Source: Coraliomargarita sinensis (GTDB lineage Bacteria; Verrucomicrobiota; Verrucomicrobiia; Opitutales; Coraliomargaritaceae). Taken from it: 64,000 bases of DNA. The stretch lies in assembly GCF_003185655.1 (NCBI RefSeq), contig NZ_QHJQ01000009.1, forward strand, positions 62,001 through 126,000, written 5' to 3'. The notes under the pieces were generated by a model, which worked only from the letters and a program-made list of their open reading frames with translations, did not search any database and was not told the origin of the DNA. Below, piece by piece: positions 55,597 to 63,313 of the stretch. Made by a program: the position numbers and the translations under genes. Positions within the stretch are counted from its first letter, which is position 1, and every line of letters begins with the position of its first letter.

Positions 55597-56316
55597 CTAC
55601 CGGCGGCGACGCAGCATGACCGAAGTCAGGCCGAGTGCACCTGCGATGAGGGCGAAGGTGGAAGGCTCGGGCACGGCGACGACTTGCATGCCATAGATGA
55701 AACCATTATCGCCGCCACTACCTGATTCCATTGTAAATGAGCTACCAGACAAGCCTCTGAATACAGCATAATTACCAGCTACGGTACTGGTAGCCTCTAC
55801 GAAAGAGGAGCCGTCATTATTGCCTAAAAAACTAAGCGCGTTGCTTCCTACTGGATCACTCGGAGGATTCAATTCTAAGGTTATATCTATAAGGCCACAG
55901 TAAATATAAACATCATACTGCGCGTAAGGGATTTCGGATAGAGTGAAGAGGGCTCCACCGTTGCGGTTACGCATGGAAAATAAGTTATTCGCGTCTCCAG
56001 TGGATGTTGAATCCATACTATCTCCGCCCTGCGCGAAACCTCCTGAAGTACCAGCAGATTCATTTTGAAGACTTAGATCCGCTGTCGATGCTGTGCCGTC
56101 ATCGAAGACAAGATCCGATAAGGTGTTAGGCGCGCCCGAAGCACCAAAGTTAAGAGCATTCCAATTTCCCGCATTTACCGCACCGGTTGAACCTGAGATC
56201 GTATTGTTACCGTCGTCAAAATTAACGCTGATAACGTCTTGGGCATCCGCTGTCGCTGCGAATACCGCAGAGGCAGCCAAGGCGGTTAACGCCGTTAAGA
56301 ATTGTTTATTTTTCAT
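55597..56316 (-). CDS. PEP-CTERM protein
   Basis: A 239-residue exported protein with signal peptide 1-25 (FLTALTALAASAVFAATADA), a beta-rich body starting DVISVNFDDGNNTISGSTGA that resembles other PEP-CTERM proteins of this phylum but no named enzyme, and the tail VPEPSTFALIAGALGLTSVMLRRRR. The ATG at 56316 was chosen over a longer frame that lacks a signal peptide. It is first in a unit with the giant esterase and is divergent from a regulator gene across a 262-base gap that holds the shared upstream motif. Confidence 0.92.
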   Translation of the reverse strand: MKNKQFLTALTALAASAVFAATADAQDVISVNFDDGNNTISGSTGAVNAGNWNALNFGASGAPNTLSDLVFDDGTASTADLSLQNESAGTSGGFAQGGDSMDSTSTGDANNLFSMRNRNGGALFTLSEIPYAQYDVYIYCGLIDITLELNPPSDPVGSNALSFLGNNDGSSFVEATSTVAGNYAVFRGLSGSSFTMESGSGGDNGFIYGMQVVAVPEPSTFALIAGALGLTSVMLRRRR

Positions 56317-56428
56317 ATCGGTTTTTTTGATTTTTAGGGTTTGTGATTCAGAGCGCCTTCTAGCGTCGAAACTTACTAATAAGCTAGCTGAAATGAATTC
56401 GCTTGAAAGATTTTTATTTAGACCTACC

Positions 56429-56448
56429 TGTCTCAAATTAAGTCAGCA
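56429..56448 (-). promoter_or_regulatory. PEP-CTERM upstream motif, copy 3
   Basis: Plus-strand TGTCTCAAATTAAGTCAGCA, 113 bases before the PEP-CTERM start at 56316 and 131 before the divergent regulator gene. With the preceding C it forms an imperfect dyad (CTGTCT, seven bases, AGTCAG). On the minus strand, TTGAGA could be a -35 element. Confidence 0.65.
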
Positions 56449-56578
56449 TTTTCAAACTATTTCATAACACTTAAAGTTTTGATTATTAGTAACTAAAATA
56501 ATTCGTGGAAAATATTTTTCTGCTGTTAACTGATCATTTATCTTTACAACCCGTTGATTTCCGCACAGGTTTTTTTGA

Positions 56579-57625
56579 ATGTTTACGGTCAAAACAGCGG
56601 CGGAGCAAGTGGCTGCTCACCTGAGGAATGAGCTACAGCGAGGACGCTGGGTCGGGAGCATGCCGGGGCGTGATCGTCTGGCCCGGGAGCTGGGTGTGGA
56701 TGGCAGCACGATCGAGCGGGCGCTGGGGCAGTTGGAGCGGGACGGCCTGCTGGAGTCGCAGGGCGTGGGCAGGCGGCGACTGATTACACTGAATCAGTCG
56801 GGCAAGCGCAGTAAGCGCATCCTCATCGTTCTCTACGAACCGGAGGATACGAGCCACTACCTGGTCATGGAGTTGTGTCGTTGTCTGCATGCGGCAGGAC
56901 ATGAAACGGCATTTGCCCCGCGCTCGTTAACCCAGTTGAAGCACCATCCCGAACGGGTTCGAAAGATGATTGAGGCGCACCCTTCGGAGGCTTGGATCGT
57001 CATCGCCGGGCCCAGACCGGTTCTGGAAATGTTGGCCCAAATGCCTCGACCGGGGTTTGCCTTGTTTGGTTCCATCTCAAATTTGCCGCTAGCTGGCACA
57101 GGCCCGGACAAAATACCGGCCATGCGCGAGGCGATCGATTCCCTCCACAAAAACGGACACAGCCGCATTGTCATGTTGGCGCAATCGATTTACAATGATC
57201 GCAGACTGAACAAAGTGCAGCGTGTCTTTCTGGAAGAATTGGCGACGCGGGACCTGCCAGGCGGTGAGTCTTGCTTACCTGTATGGGACAGCACGCCGGA
57301 AGGCCTCCATCAATGTCTGGTTGCTCTGTTTAAGGAAAACCCGCCGACAGCGATCCTGGTCGATGACTGGCAGCTTAGTTACGCCGTTCAAAACTTCCTA
57401 TCCCGGCACAAAGGTGACGACTACCGCCGGGTGGTCTGCATCTGCACCGATTATCATCCCTGTTTCAAATGGTGCCGTCCGGAAGTGTCCTACTTCTACT
57501 GGAAGCCTGCAGCGGTCATGCGGCGTGTCGTGCGCTGGGCCAACAATGTGGCCAGAGGGAGGCGAGATTTTCGGCAGAGTCCGGTCAAAGCGAAGTTTGT
57601 CGAGAGTGAGGCATCTCTGCGGTAA
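56579..57625 (+). CDS. GntR/LacI-type transcriptional regulator
   Basis: The 348-residue product has a GntR-type winged helix (about 5-70: VAAHLRNELQRGRWVGSMPG, RLARELGVDGSTIERALGQL) and a LacI-class sensor domain (about 78-335). Same architecture as the regulator at 49376-50455, with moderate similarity throughout. It is divergent from the PEP-CTERM/giant-esterase unit, so it probably controls that unit and itself from the shared 262-base gap. Its C-terminus is basic (NNVARGRRDFRQSPVKAKF). A fragment of a close relative remains at 49258-49401. Confidence 0.9.
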   Translation: MFTVKTAAEQVAAHLRNELQRGRWVGSMPGRDRLARELGVDGSTIERALGQLERDGLLESQGVGRRRLITLNQSGKRSKRILIVLYEPEDTSHYLVMELCRCLHAAGHETAFAPRSLTQLKHHPERVRKMIEAHPSEAWIVIAGPRPVLEMLAQMPRPGFALFGSISNLPLAGTGPDKIPAMREAIDSLHKNGHSRIVMLAQSIYNDRRLNKVQRVFLEELATRDLPGGESCLPVWDSTPEGLHQCLVALFKENPPTAILVDDWQLSYAVQNFLSRHKGDDYRRVVCICTDYHPCFKWCRPEVSYFYWKPAAVMRRVVRWANNVARGRRDFRQSPVKAKFVESEASLR

Positions 57626-57804
57626 GGGCAAATATCGCTAGTCGCAACGATCCTAATCCTGAGTGCCCGGGCTGGTCTGCTTCGATCCATTCACGCGCAC
57701 GGTGAGAGCGTACAGTATAACATCTCTACAAGATTCAAAGCAGTCCTTGTCATCCGCAGGATTTGTCACTCGCCTAGCCGATAAAAATAAGTGAGTTTTG
57801 AATC

Positions 57805-58863
57805 ATGGCTATCGACATCAATCTCCTCTCCCGCATTTGTGAAGCCCCGGGCGCGCCGGGCTACGAAAAACTGATCCGCGAACTGGTGCTCAAGGAACTC
57901 GACGGACTGGCCGACGAGGTGCGCACCGACAACATGGGCAATGTGATCGCCCTGAAGAAGGGACGCTCCTCCAAGAAGAAAGCCATGGCCGCCGCCCACA
58001 TGGACGAGATCGGCTTTATCGTCACCCACATCGACGACAACGGCTTCGTGCGCTTCAACCCGGTGGGCGGCTTTGATCCGAAAACGCTGACCTCGCAGCG
58101 TGTCATCATTCACGGGCGCGAAGACGTTTACGGTGTGATGGGCTCAAAACCCATCCACATCATGTCGCCGGAGGAACGAAAGAATGCGGTAAAAATCAAA
58201 GACTACTTCGTCGACACGGGCCGCAGTAAAAAATCGCTGGAAAAGCTGGTGGCCGTAGGCGACTTCATCACCCGCTACTCGCCGCTCATGGAACTGGGCG
58301 AGTGCGTGAATGTAAAGTCGCTCGACAACCGCGCTTCGGTCTTCGTCCTCATCGAAACCCTGCGCAAACTGAAGAAGAGCCGCGCCAAACCGGCCTACGA
58401 TTTCTATGCCGTCTTCACCGTCCAGGAGGAAGTCGGCTTGCGTGGCGCCCAGGCCTCCGCCATTCAAGTCGCCCCGGACTTCAGCTTTGGACTCGATACG
58501 ACCATCGCTTTCGACACCCCCGGCTCCAAGCCGGAGGAACGCTGCACCAGCCTCGGCGACGGTGCCGCAATCAAGTTGATGGATTCCTCGGTGATCTGTG
58601 ATTACCGGATGATCGAGTTCATGAAAGCGACGGCCAAAAAACATAAGATCAAGTGGCAGCCGGAAATCCTCGCCGGCGGCGGCACCGATACGGCCAGCCT
58701 TCAGCGCATGTCGGCGGGTGGCTCGATCGCCGGGGCCATCTCTGTCCCGACCCGGCACATCCATCAGACCATCGAGTCGTCCAACAAAAAGGATCTCGAG
58801 GCCTGCATCGAGCTTCTCACCGCCTGCGTCCGGGAACTGGATGAACCCAGCTGGAAGTTTTAA
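57805..58863 (+). CDS. M42-family aminopeptidase
   Basis: A 352-residue di-zinc aminopeptidase of the M42 (glutamyl aminopeptidase / TET) type, usually a cytoplasmic oligomer. Ligand regions are AAAHMDEIGFIV (near 62), SLDNRASVFVL (near 172), the catalytic VQEEVGLRGA (near 212), FGLDTTIAFDTP (near 228) and the C-terminal PTRHIHQTIES. The family was once annotated as endoglucanase, which is not supported. No signal peptide. The sulfatase gene follows after 12 bases, so the two may be cotranscribed. Confidence 0.93.
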   Translation: MAIDINLLSRICEAPGAPGYEKLIRELVLKELDGLADEVRTDNMGNVIALKKGRSSKKKAMAAAHMDEIGFIVTHIDDNGFVRFNPVGGFDPKTLTSQRVIIHGREDVYGVMGSKPIHIMSPEERKNAVKIKDYFVDTGRSKKSLEKLVAVGDFITRYSPLMELGECVNVKSLDNRASVFVLIETLRKLKKSRAKPAYDFYAVFTVQEEVGLRGAQASAIQVAPDFSFGLDTTIAFDTPGSKPEERCTSLGDGAAIKLMDSSVICDYRMIEFMKATAKKHKIKWQPEILAGGGTDTASLQRMSAGGSIAGAISVPTRHIHQTIESSNKKDLEACIELLTACVRELDEPSWKF

Positions 58864-58875
58864 CCCACAGCTATC

Positions 58876-60537
58876 ATGACTCCATTCCCCCGGCTTGCTT
58901 GTTTTCTTCTTCTGGGATTGAGCACCTTGCTTGGTGCCGCGCCCAAGCCGAACATCATTATCATCATGTCGGACGACATGGGCTACTCGGACTTGGGTTG
59001 CTACGGGAGTGAGATTGAAACGCCACAACTCGACGAGCTGGCCGCGAATGGGTTGCGCTACACCCAGTTCTACAATACCTCCCGTTGCTGTCCCACCCGC
59101 GCTTCACTCCTGACCGGACTTTACGCCCACCAGGCCGGCATCGGTGAGATGACGAGCGACCGGGGCGCACCCGGCTACCGGGGTGACTTGAGCCGCAATG
59201 CCGTGACCATCGCCGAAGCACTGAAACCGGCAGGTTACCGCACCTACATGTCGGGCAAGTGGCACCTCGCCAAGCAACTCAAGCCGGACGGAGACAAATT
59301 CAACTGGCCACTTCAACGTGGCTTCGACCGCTTCTACGGGACCATTATCGGTGCCGGCAGCTTTTACGACCCCTGGACCCTGACCCGCGGCAACAAAGCC
59401 ATCACCCCGGAAGATGATCCGGAGTATCAACCGGAAACGTTTTATTACACCGACGCGATCAGCGACAACGCCGCCCGCTTTATCAATGAGCATGATTCGG
59501 AGGAACCGTTCTTTATGTACGTCGCTTACACGGCTCCCCACTGGCCGCTGCATGCGCTTGAAAAAGACATTGAAAAATACAAAGGCCGTTATGACGACGG
59601 CTACGAAGCGATTCGCAAAGCGCGTTACGAACGCATGAAGCAACTCGGCGTGATCCAGGAGGATTGGGCGCTGAGCCCGGCTCCCGGCTCATGGAGTGAT
59701 CTCCCCGAAGAGCAGAGAGCCTGGGAAGCGCGCGCAATGGAAGTGTATGCTGCCATGATCGACTCGATGGACCAGGGGATCGGACGGATCGTCGATGCAC
59801 TGGAAAATGAGGGCGAATTCGAGAACACCCTAATCCTCTTCCTGCACGACAATGGCGGCTGCGATGAAACGATCGGTTGGGTGAAGCGCGAAAAAGGTCG
59901 ACCACCACGCGCGCCGATGAGCCCCGATGAACTCCAGACGGAAATGTTTCCCACCCATACACGGAAGGGCCAACCAATCGTTTACGGCAAGGATGCCATG
60001 CCCGGACCAGCGACCACATACATGTCCTATCGCCGCAACTGGGCCAATGTCTCCAACACCCCCTTCCGTGAGTATAAATCAAAAAACCATGAGGGCGGCA
60101 TCGCGACTCCCCTGATTGCCCATTGGCCCAAAGGTATTGCCGCAAAGAATGAGTTGCGTCATCGGCCCGGTCACTTGATTGACCTCATGGCGACCTGCCT
60201 CGACCTTTCCGGCGCTGAATATCCTGAAATCTATGCGAAACACCGGATCCAGCCATTTGAAGGCCAGAGCCTGAAAGCGAGTTTCTCAAAGGACGAGGAT
60301 CCGGACCGGATACTCCTTTTTGAACACTATGGCCGGGCCGCCATTCGTGACGGCAATTGGAAACTGGTCCGCCTCGGCGTCAACAAGCCATGGGAACTCT
60401 ACGGTCTGGAGAAGGACCGAAGCGAAATGAACAACCTCGTGGCGGAGCATCCGGAAAAAGCAGCCGCTCTGGAGGAACTCTGGACTTGGCACGCCTGGCG
60501 CACCCGCATCTACCCGAAGCCGGGAGATGGGAAGTAG
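58876..60537 (+). CDS. Secreted sulfatase (arylsulfatase type, S1)
   Basis: A 553-residue type I sulfatase with a signal peptide (1-21, LLLGLSTLLGAA). The formylglycine site is Cys71 in SRCCPTRASLLTG, matching C-x-P-x-R. Metal ligands are in IIIMSDDMGYSDLGCYG (near 28) and LFLHDNGG (near 319). Other conserved parts are MSGKWHLAK (near 125) and the C-terminal RDGNWKLVRLG. It would hydrolyse sulfate esters of algal glycans in the periplasm or outside. A maturase (formylglycine-generating enzyme or anSME) must be encoded elsewhere. The insert near 280-400 has extra acidic loops as in arylsulfatase A-like proteins. Confidence 0.94.
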   Translation: MTPFPRLACFLLLGLSTLLGAAPKPNIIIIMSDDMGYSDLGCYGSEIETPQLDELAANGLRYTQFYNTSRCCPTRASLLTGLYAHQAGIGEMTSDRGAPGYRGDLSRNAVTIAEALKPAGYRTYMSGKWHLAKQLKPDGDKFNWPLQRGFDRFYGTIIGAGSFYDPWTLTRGNKAITPEDDPEYQPETFYYTDAISDNAARFINEHDSEEPFFMYVAYTAPHWPLHALEKDIEKYKGRYDDGYEAIRKARYERMKQLGVIQEDWALSPAPGSWSDLPEEQRAWEARAMEVYAAMIDSMDQGIGRIVDALENEGEFENTLILFLHDNGGCDETIGWVKREKGRPPRAPMSPDELQTEMFPTHTRKGQPIVYGKDAMPGPATTYMSYRRNWANVSNTPFREYKSKNHEGGIATPLIAHWPKGIAAKNELRHRPGHLIDLMATCLDLSGAEYPEIYAKHRIQPFEGQSLKASFSKDEDPDRILLFEHYGRAAIRDGNWKLVRLGVNKPWELYGLEKDRSEMNNLVAEHPEKAAALEELWTWHAWRTRIYPKPGDGK

Positions 60538-60569
60538 TTGAATACCTTTGTGTTTGGTCCGTCCTGTAG

Positions 60570-60646
60570 CCGAACGCCTTAGCGTTTGGTCCGCACGCCA
60601 TGCGCAACCGACCTGCCCTACCGACCAAAGCCGAAGGGCTTCGGCT
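60570..60646. repeat. REP-like palindromes, second site
   Basis: CCGAACGCCTTAGCGTTTGG (60570-60589) and an 18-base palindrome with AGCCGAAG arms (60629-60646) match the palindromes at 37615-37727. They fill the gap between the convergent sulfatase and fabV genes. Confidence 0.75.
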
Positions 60647-60658
60647 ACGGCGAGTGGA

Positions 60659-61834
60659 TTAAGCGCTCGGCAGGTCGAGTTCGACTTCGACGTCCTCCTC
60701 GTAATCGACACCGGGTAAGCCAAATCCGAAGAGTGCAAGAAAGTTGTTTTGATAGCCGGAGTAGTCGGCCATGACATTAAGCGTCTCCGTGGTAATTTCC
60801 GGCCAGACCTTGGCCACTGCCGCCTGCACGTCCGGTTCCATTTCCCAGTCGTCGACCCGGATACGGCCTTCGTCATCCAGTTCCAGATCGTCGCCATAGA
60901 GGCGGTCGTTCAACAGGCGTACCATTTGCTCGATGGTATCCTCGTGGGTGCCCTTTTCCTTCATCACTTTGAAAAGGATGGAAATATACAGGGGCACCAC
61001 GGGAATCGCGGAGCTGGCCTGGGTGACCACCGCCTTGTTCACCGCCACATAGGCTTCGCAATCGTAGGCTTCGGTAATGGCTTGGGCCGCGCGCTCGACA
61101 TCCTTCTTGGCGGCACCGATCGTGCCGTTGGTGTAGACCGGCCAGGTGATCTCTGGCCCAATGTAGGAATAGGCCACACTCTTGGCCTCGGGTGCCAGCA
61201 CACCGGCCTCGTTGAGGGCCTTCATCCAGAGCTCCCAATCCTCGCCCCCCATGACCTTAACGGTGTTGGCGATGTCCTCTTCGGTCGCCGGTTCAATGGA
61301 GACTTCGGAAACTTCGCCCTTGTCGGTATCCAGCGTGCGATTGGTAAAGGTTTCGCCGATCGGTTTGAGGCAGGACTTGTAGGTTTCCCCGGTTTCCGGA
61401 TCGGTGCGGCGGGGCGAAGCCAGGCTGTAAACCACCAGGTCCACTTGGCCGAGATCCTCTTTGATGGTTTCGATCGCCTGCTGCTTGATCTCGTTGGAGA
61501 ATGCATCGCCGTTGATGCTCTTGGCATAAAGCCCGGCTTCGTGGGCCGCTTTTTCAAAAGCAACCGAATTGTACCAACCCGCGCTCGCCGGCTTGCCCTT
61601 CATGGAGGGACGCTCAAAGAACACGCCCAAGGTGGCCGCATCGTGACTGAAGGCTGAAGCGATCCGGGTCGAAAGTCCGTAACCGGTGGAGGCGCCAATC
61701 ACCAAAACCTTCTTGGGACCGCCTTCCTTTTTGGCGGCTTTGGCGACTTCAATTTCCTGCTGCACCCGCGCGTCACAACCTTTCGGATGTGAGGTGATGC
61801 AAACGAATCCACGAATCTTGGGCTTGATAATCAT
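60659..61834 (-). CDS. fabV: Enoyl-ACP reductase, FabV type
   Basis: A 391-residue NADH-dependent trans-2-enoyl-ACP/CoA reductase that completes each fatty-acid elongation round. Family marks are MIIKPKIRGFVCITSHPKGC (1-20), the nucleotide-binding VLVIGASTGYGLSTRIASAF (near 43), the long Tyr-Lys catalytic spacing with YSYIGPEITWPVYTNGTIGAAKKD (near 227-250) and the C-terminal FGFGLPGVDYEEDV. Length is typical (about 397). It stands alone. Confidence 0.96.
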   Translation of the reverse strand: MIIKPKIRGFVCITSHPKGCDARVQQEIEVAKAAKKEGGPKKVLVIGASTGYGLSTRIASAFSHDAATLGVFFERPSMKGKPASAGWYNSVAFEKAAHEAGLYAKSINGDAFSNEIKQQAIETIKEDLGQVDLVVYSLASPRRTDPETGETYKSCLKPIGETFTNRTLDTDKGEVSEVSIEPATEEDIANTVKVMGGEDWELWMKALNEAGVLAPEAKSVAYSYIGPEITWPVYTNGTIGAAKKDVERAAQAITEAYDCEAYVAVNKAVVTQASSAIPVVPLYISILFKVMKEKGTHEDTIEQMVRLLNDRLYGDDLELDDEGRIRVDDWEMEPDVQAAVAKVWPEITTETLNVMADYSGYQNNFLALFGFGLPGVDYEEDVEVELDLPSA

Positions 61835-62350
61835 AATGTAAAATAGATCTGAGAGTTGGTGATTTCCTCAGATAGAAAGGCCCGTCCGACGAACTGGCAA
61901 CCGGGAAGTTGGAGGTAATCTTGGTGGGTGGTTGGGTGCTCGCCTATCCCCCATAGCTCGTAGCATCGGTTCTGTTGCATCCGTCCGTAAGGCGTATGAC
62001 TTACGATGACTCCTCCTACTCTTAATCGTAATCTTACTCTTAATCTCCGGGTTTAGAGAGTAAGACGACGTAAGCTACTTTTGTCCGGCGGCCCCAAAAC
62101 TGAGGATCGGGTCGGGGCGATTCATCCCCCGCGACTACCGTTAGGCAGGTGCTTGCCTGATCGAGCGATTGCCGCCACCCACAACTCACCTGTCCGCCGT
62201 CGCCTTGGCGAAGGAGGAACCACTCACAAGTCACGCCGTCTTGTCCGGCTTAACCCGGTGAAGACGGAAGACCCAAAAGGGCGAAGGCGGAACGACTCAA
62301 CATTCTATTTTATGGTTTAAGGTATGTCCCCGGCTAACTACGATAAAACT
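61835..62350. other. Gap with left long direct repeat
   Basis: No gene is seen. The fabV upstream region is followed by the left copy of the long repeat (61890-62178), then a CCTTGGCGAAGGAGGAA-type repeat near 62202 and a short AT-rich stretch before the toxin gene. Confidence 0.7.
61890..62178. repeat. Long direct repeat, left copy
   Basis: About 285 bases. Shared blocks with 63015-63301, in the same order and orientation, include CGCCTATCCCCCATAGCTCG, GATGACTCCTCCTACTCTTA, CTACTTTTGTCCGGCGGCCC and CGATTCATCCCCCGCGAC. Small insertions and deletions separate the copies. The inner part holds a CATCCG...CGGATG-type hairpin and TCTTAATC repeats. Confidence 0.85.
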
Positions 62351-62629
62351 ATGATTCAATCCTTCTCCGACGACGACACTCGGCAACTCTTCCATGAGGA
62401 GAAGAATCGACGATTCGCCGCAGTTGGACGTATCGCGTTACGGAAATTGATTCAAATGAACCGGGCAGGGCAACTAGATGACTTGAAAATACCACCCGGC
62501 AATAGACTGGAAGCGCTGAAAGGGAATATGAAAGGTTTGCACTCCATCCGCATCAATCAGCAATGGCGTATTGTTTTCAGGTGGACCAATCAAGGTCCCA
62601 CCGAAGTCAAAATATGCGACTACCATTGA
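62351..62629 (+). CDS. higB: HigB-type toxin
   Basis: A 92-residue RelE/HigB-like ribosome-dependent mRNA nuclease: [13 protein letters not shown] at the start, then [20 protein letters not shown], and the core [11 protein letters not shown] near 70 with the C-terminal ICDYH. ATG at 62351 fits the family; a start nine codons upstream is possible. The gene precedes its antitoxin, the usual higBA order. The 31-base gap holds a perfect palindrome. Confidence 0.9.
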   Translation: MIQSFSDDDTRQLFHEEKNRRFAAVGRIALRKLIQMNRAGQLDDLKIPPGNRLEALKGNMKGLHSIRINQQWRIVFRWTNQGPTEVKICDYH

Positions 62630-62638
62630 CAACACCCC

Positions 62639-62657
62639 TATAACGTTACACGTTATA
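62639..62657. promoter_or_regulatory. Palindrome between higB and higA
   Basis: TATAACGTTACACGTTATA: two eight-base arms with a three-base centre, three bases before the higA ATG. Likely an operator bound by the antitoxin, or a site controlling separate higA expression. Confidence 0.55.
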
Positions 62658-62660
62658 AAT

Positions 62661-62966
62661 ATGGATACACCGATCACACCTGGAGAAATTTTGCTAGAAG
62701 AATACCTCAAGCCGATGGGGATCTCTCAAAATGCCATGGCGCGGGCAATCGGTGTCGCACCACGGGCCATCAATGAGATCGTCCATGCGAAGCGCTCAAT
62801 AACCCCACAAATGTCGATGCGCTTCGGAGTCTTTTTCGGGCAATCAGAAGATTTTTGGCACGGCATACAAGTTGAGTGCGACTTCCGCACCCTGCGCAAG
62901 GAGGCGAAAAAGATCACAGAACACGTGTTACCTGCGGAATCATTGATGGTCAGCGAGGACAAGTAG
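62661..62966 (+). CDS. higA: HigA-type antitoxin
   Basis: A 101-residue antitoxin with a Cro/C1-type helix-turn-helix (about 10-65: [40 protein letters not shown]) and the typical [19 protein letters not shown]. It would neutralise HigB and repress the operon. The ATG at 62661 is chosen since the longer frame overlaps the toxin gene. C-terminal residues ([11 protein letters not shown]) are disordered. Confidence 0.92.
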   Translation: MDTPITPGEILLEEYLKPMGISQNAMARAIGVAPRAINEIVHAKRSITPQMSMRFGVFFGQSEDFWHGIQVECDFRTLRKEAKKITEHVLPAESLMVSEDK

Positions 62967-63313
62967 CCAGAGTTTAGTTTCAACTGAGCCGTTCAGCAAC
63001 GAAACCATGTTGAACGAATTCCCGGGAAGTTGGTCGTCGTTAAGTGGTTTGTTGAGTGGTGGGTGGTCGCCTATCCCCCATAGCTCGTAGCATCCGTCCG
63101 TAAGGCGGATGACTCACGATGACTCCTCCTACTCTTAATCATAATCTTACTCTTAATCTTAAAACCCACGGATTAAGATGAAGAGTAAGATTAACTCTAG
63201 CTACTTTTGTCCGGCGGCCCCTAACCTCAGGATCGGGTCGGAGCGATTCATCCCCCGCGACGACCTTTAGGTCGTGCGCCTAATCAAGCAATAAGCACCA
63301 CTCAACAAACAAC
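62967..63313. other. Gap with right long direct repeat
   Basis: No gene is seen between higA and the end of the UDP-glucose dehydrogenase gene. Most of the gap is the right copy of the direct repeat. Confidence 0.75.
63015..63301. repeat. Long direct repeat, right copy
   Basis: Second copy of 61890-62178, same orientation. It has an added inverted TCTTAATCTTAAAAC...GATTAAGATGAAGAG block (63150-63192) that the left copy keeps only in part. It ends just before the 3' end of the next gene. Confidence 0.85.
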
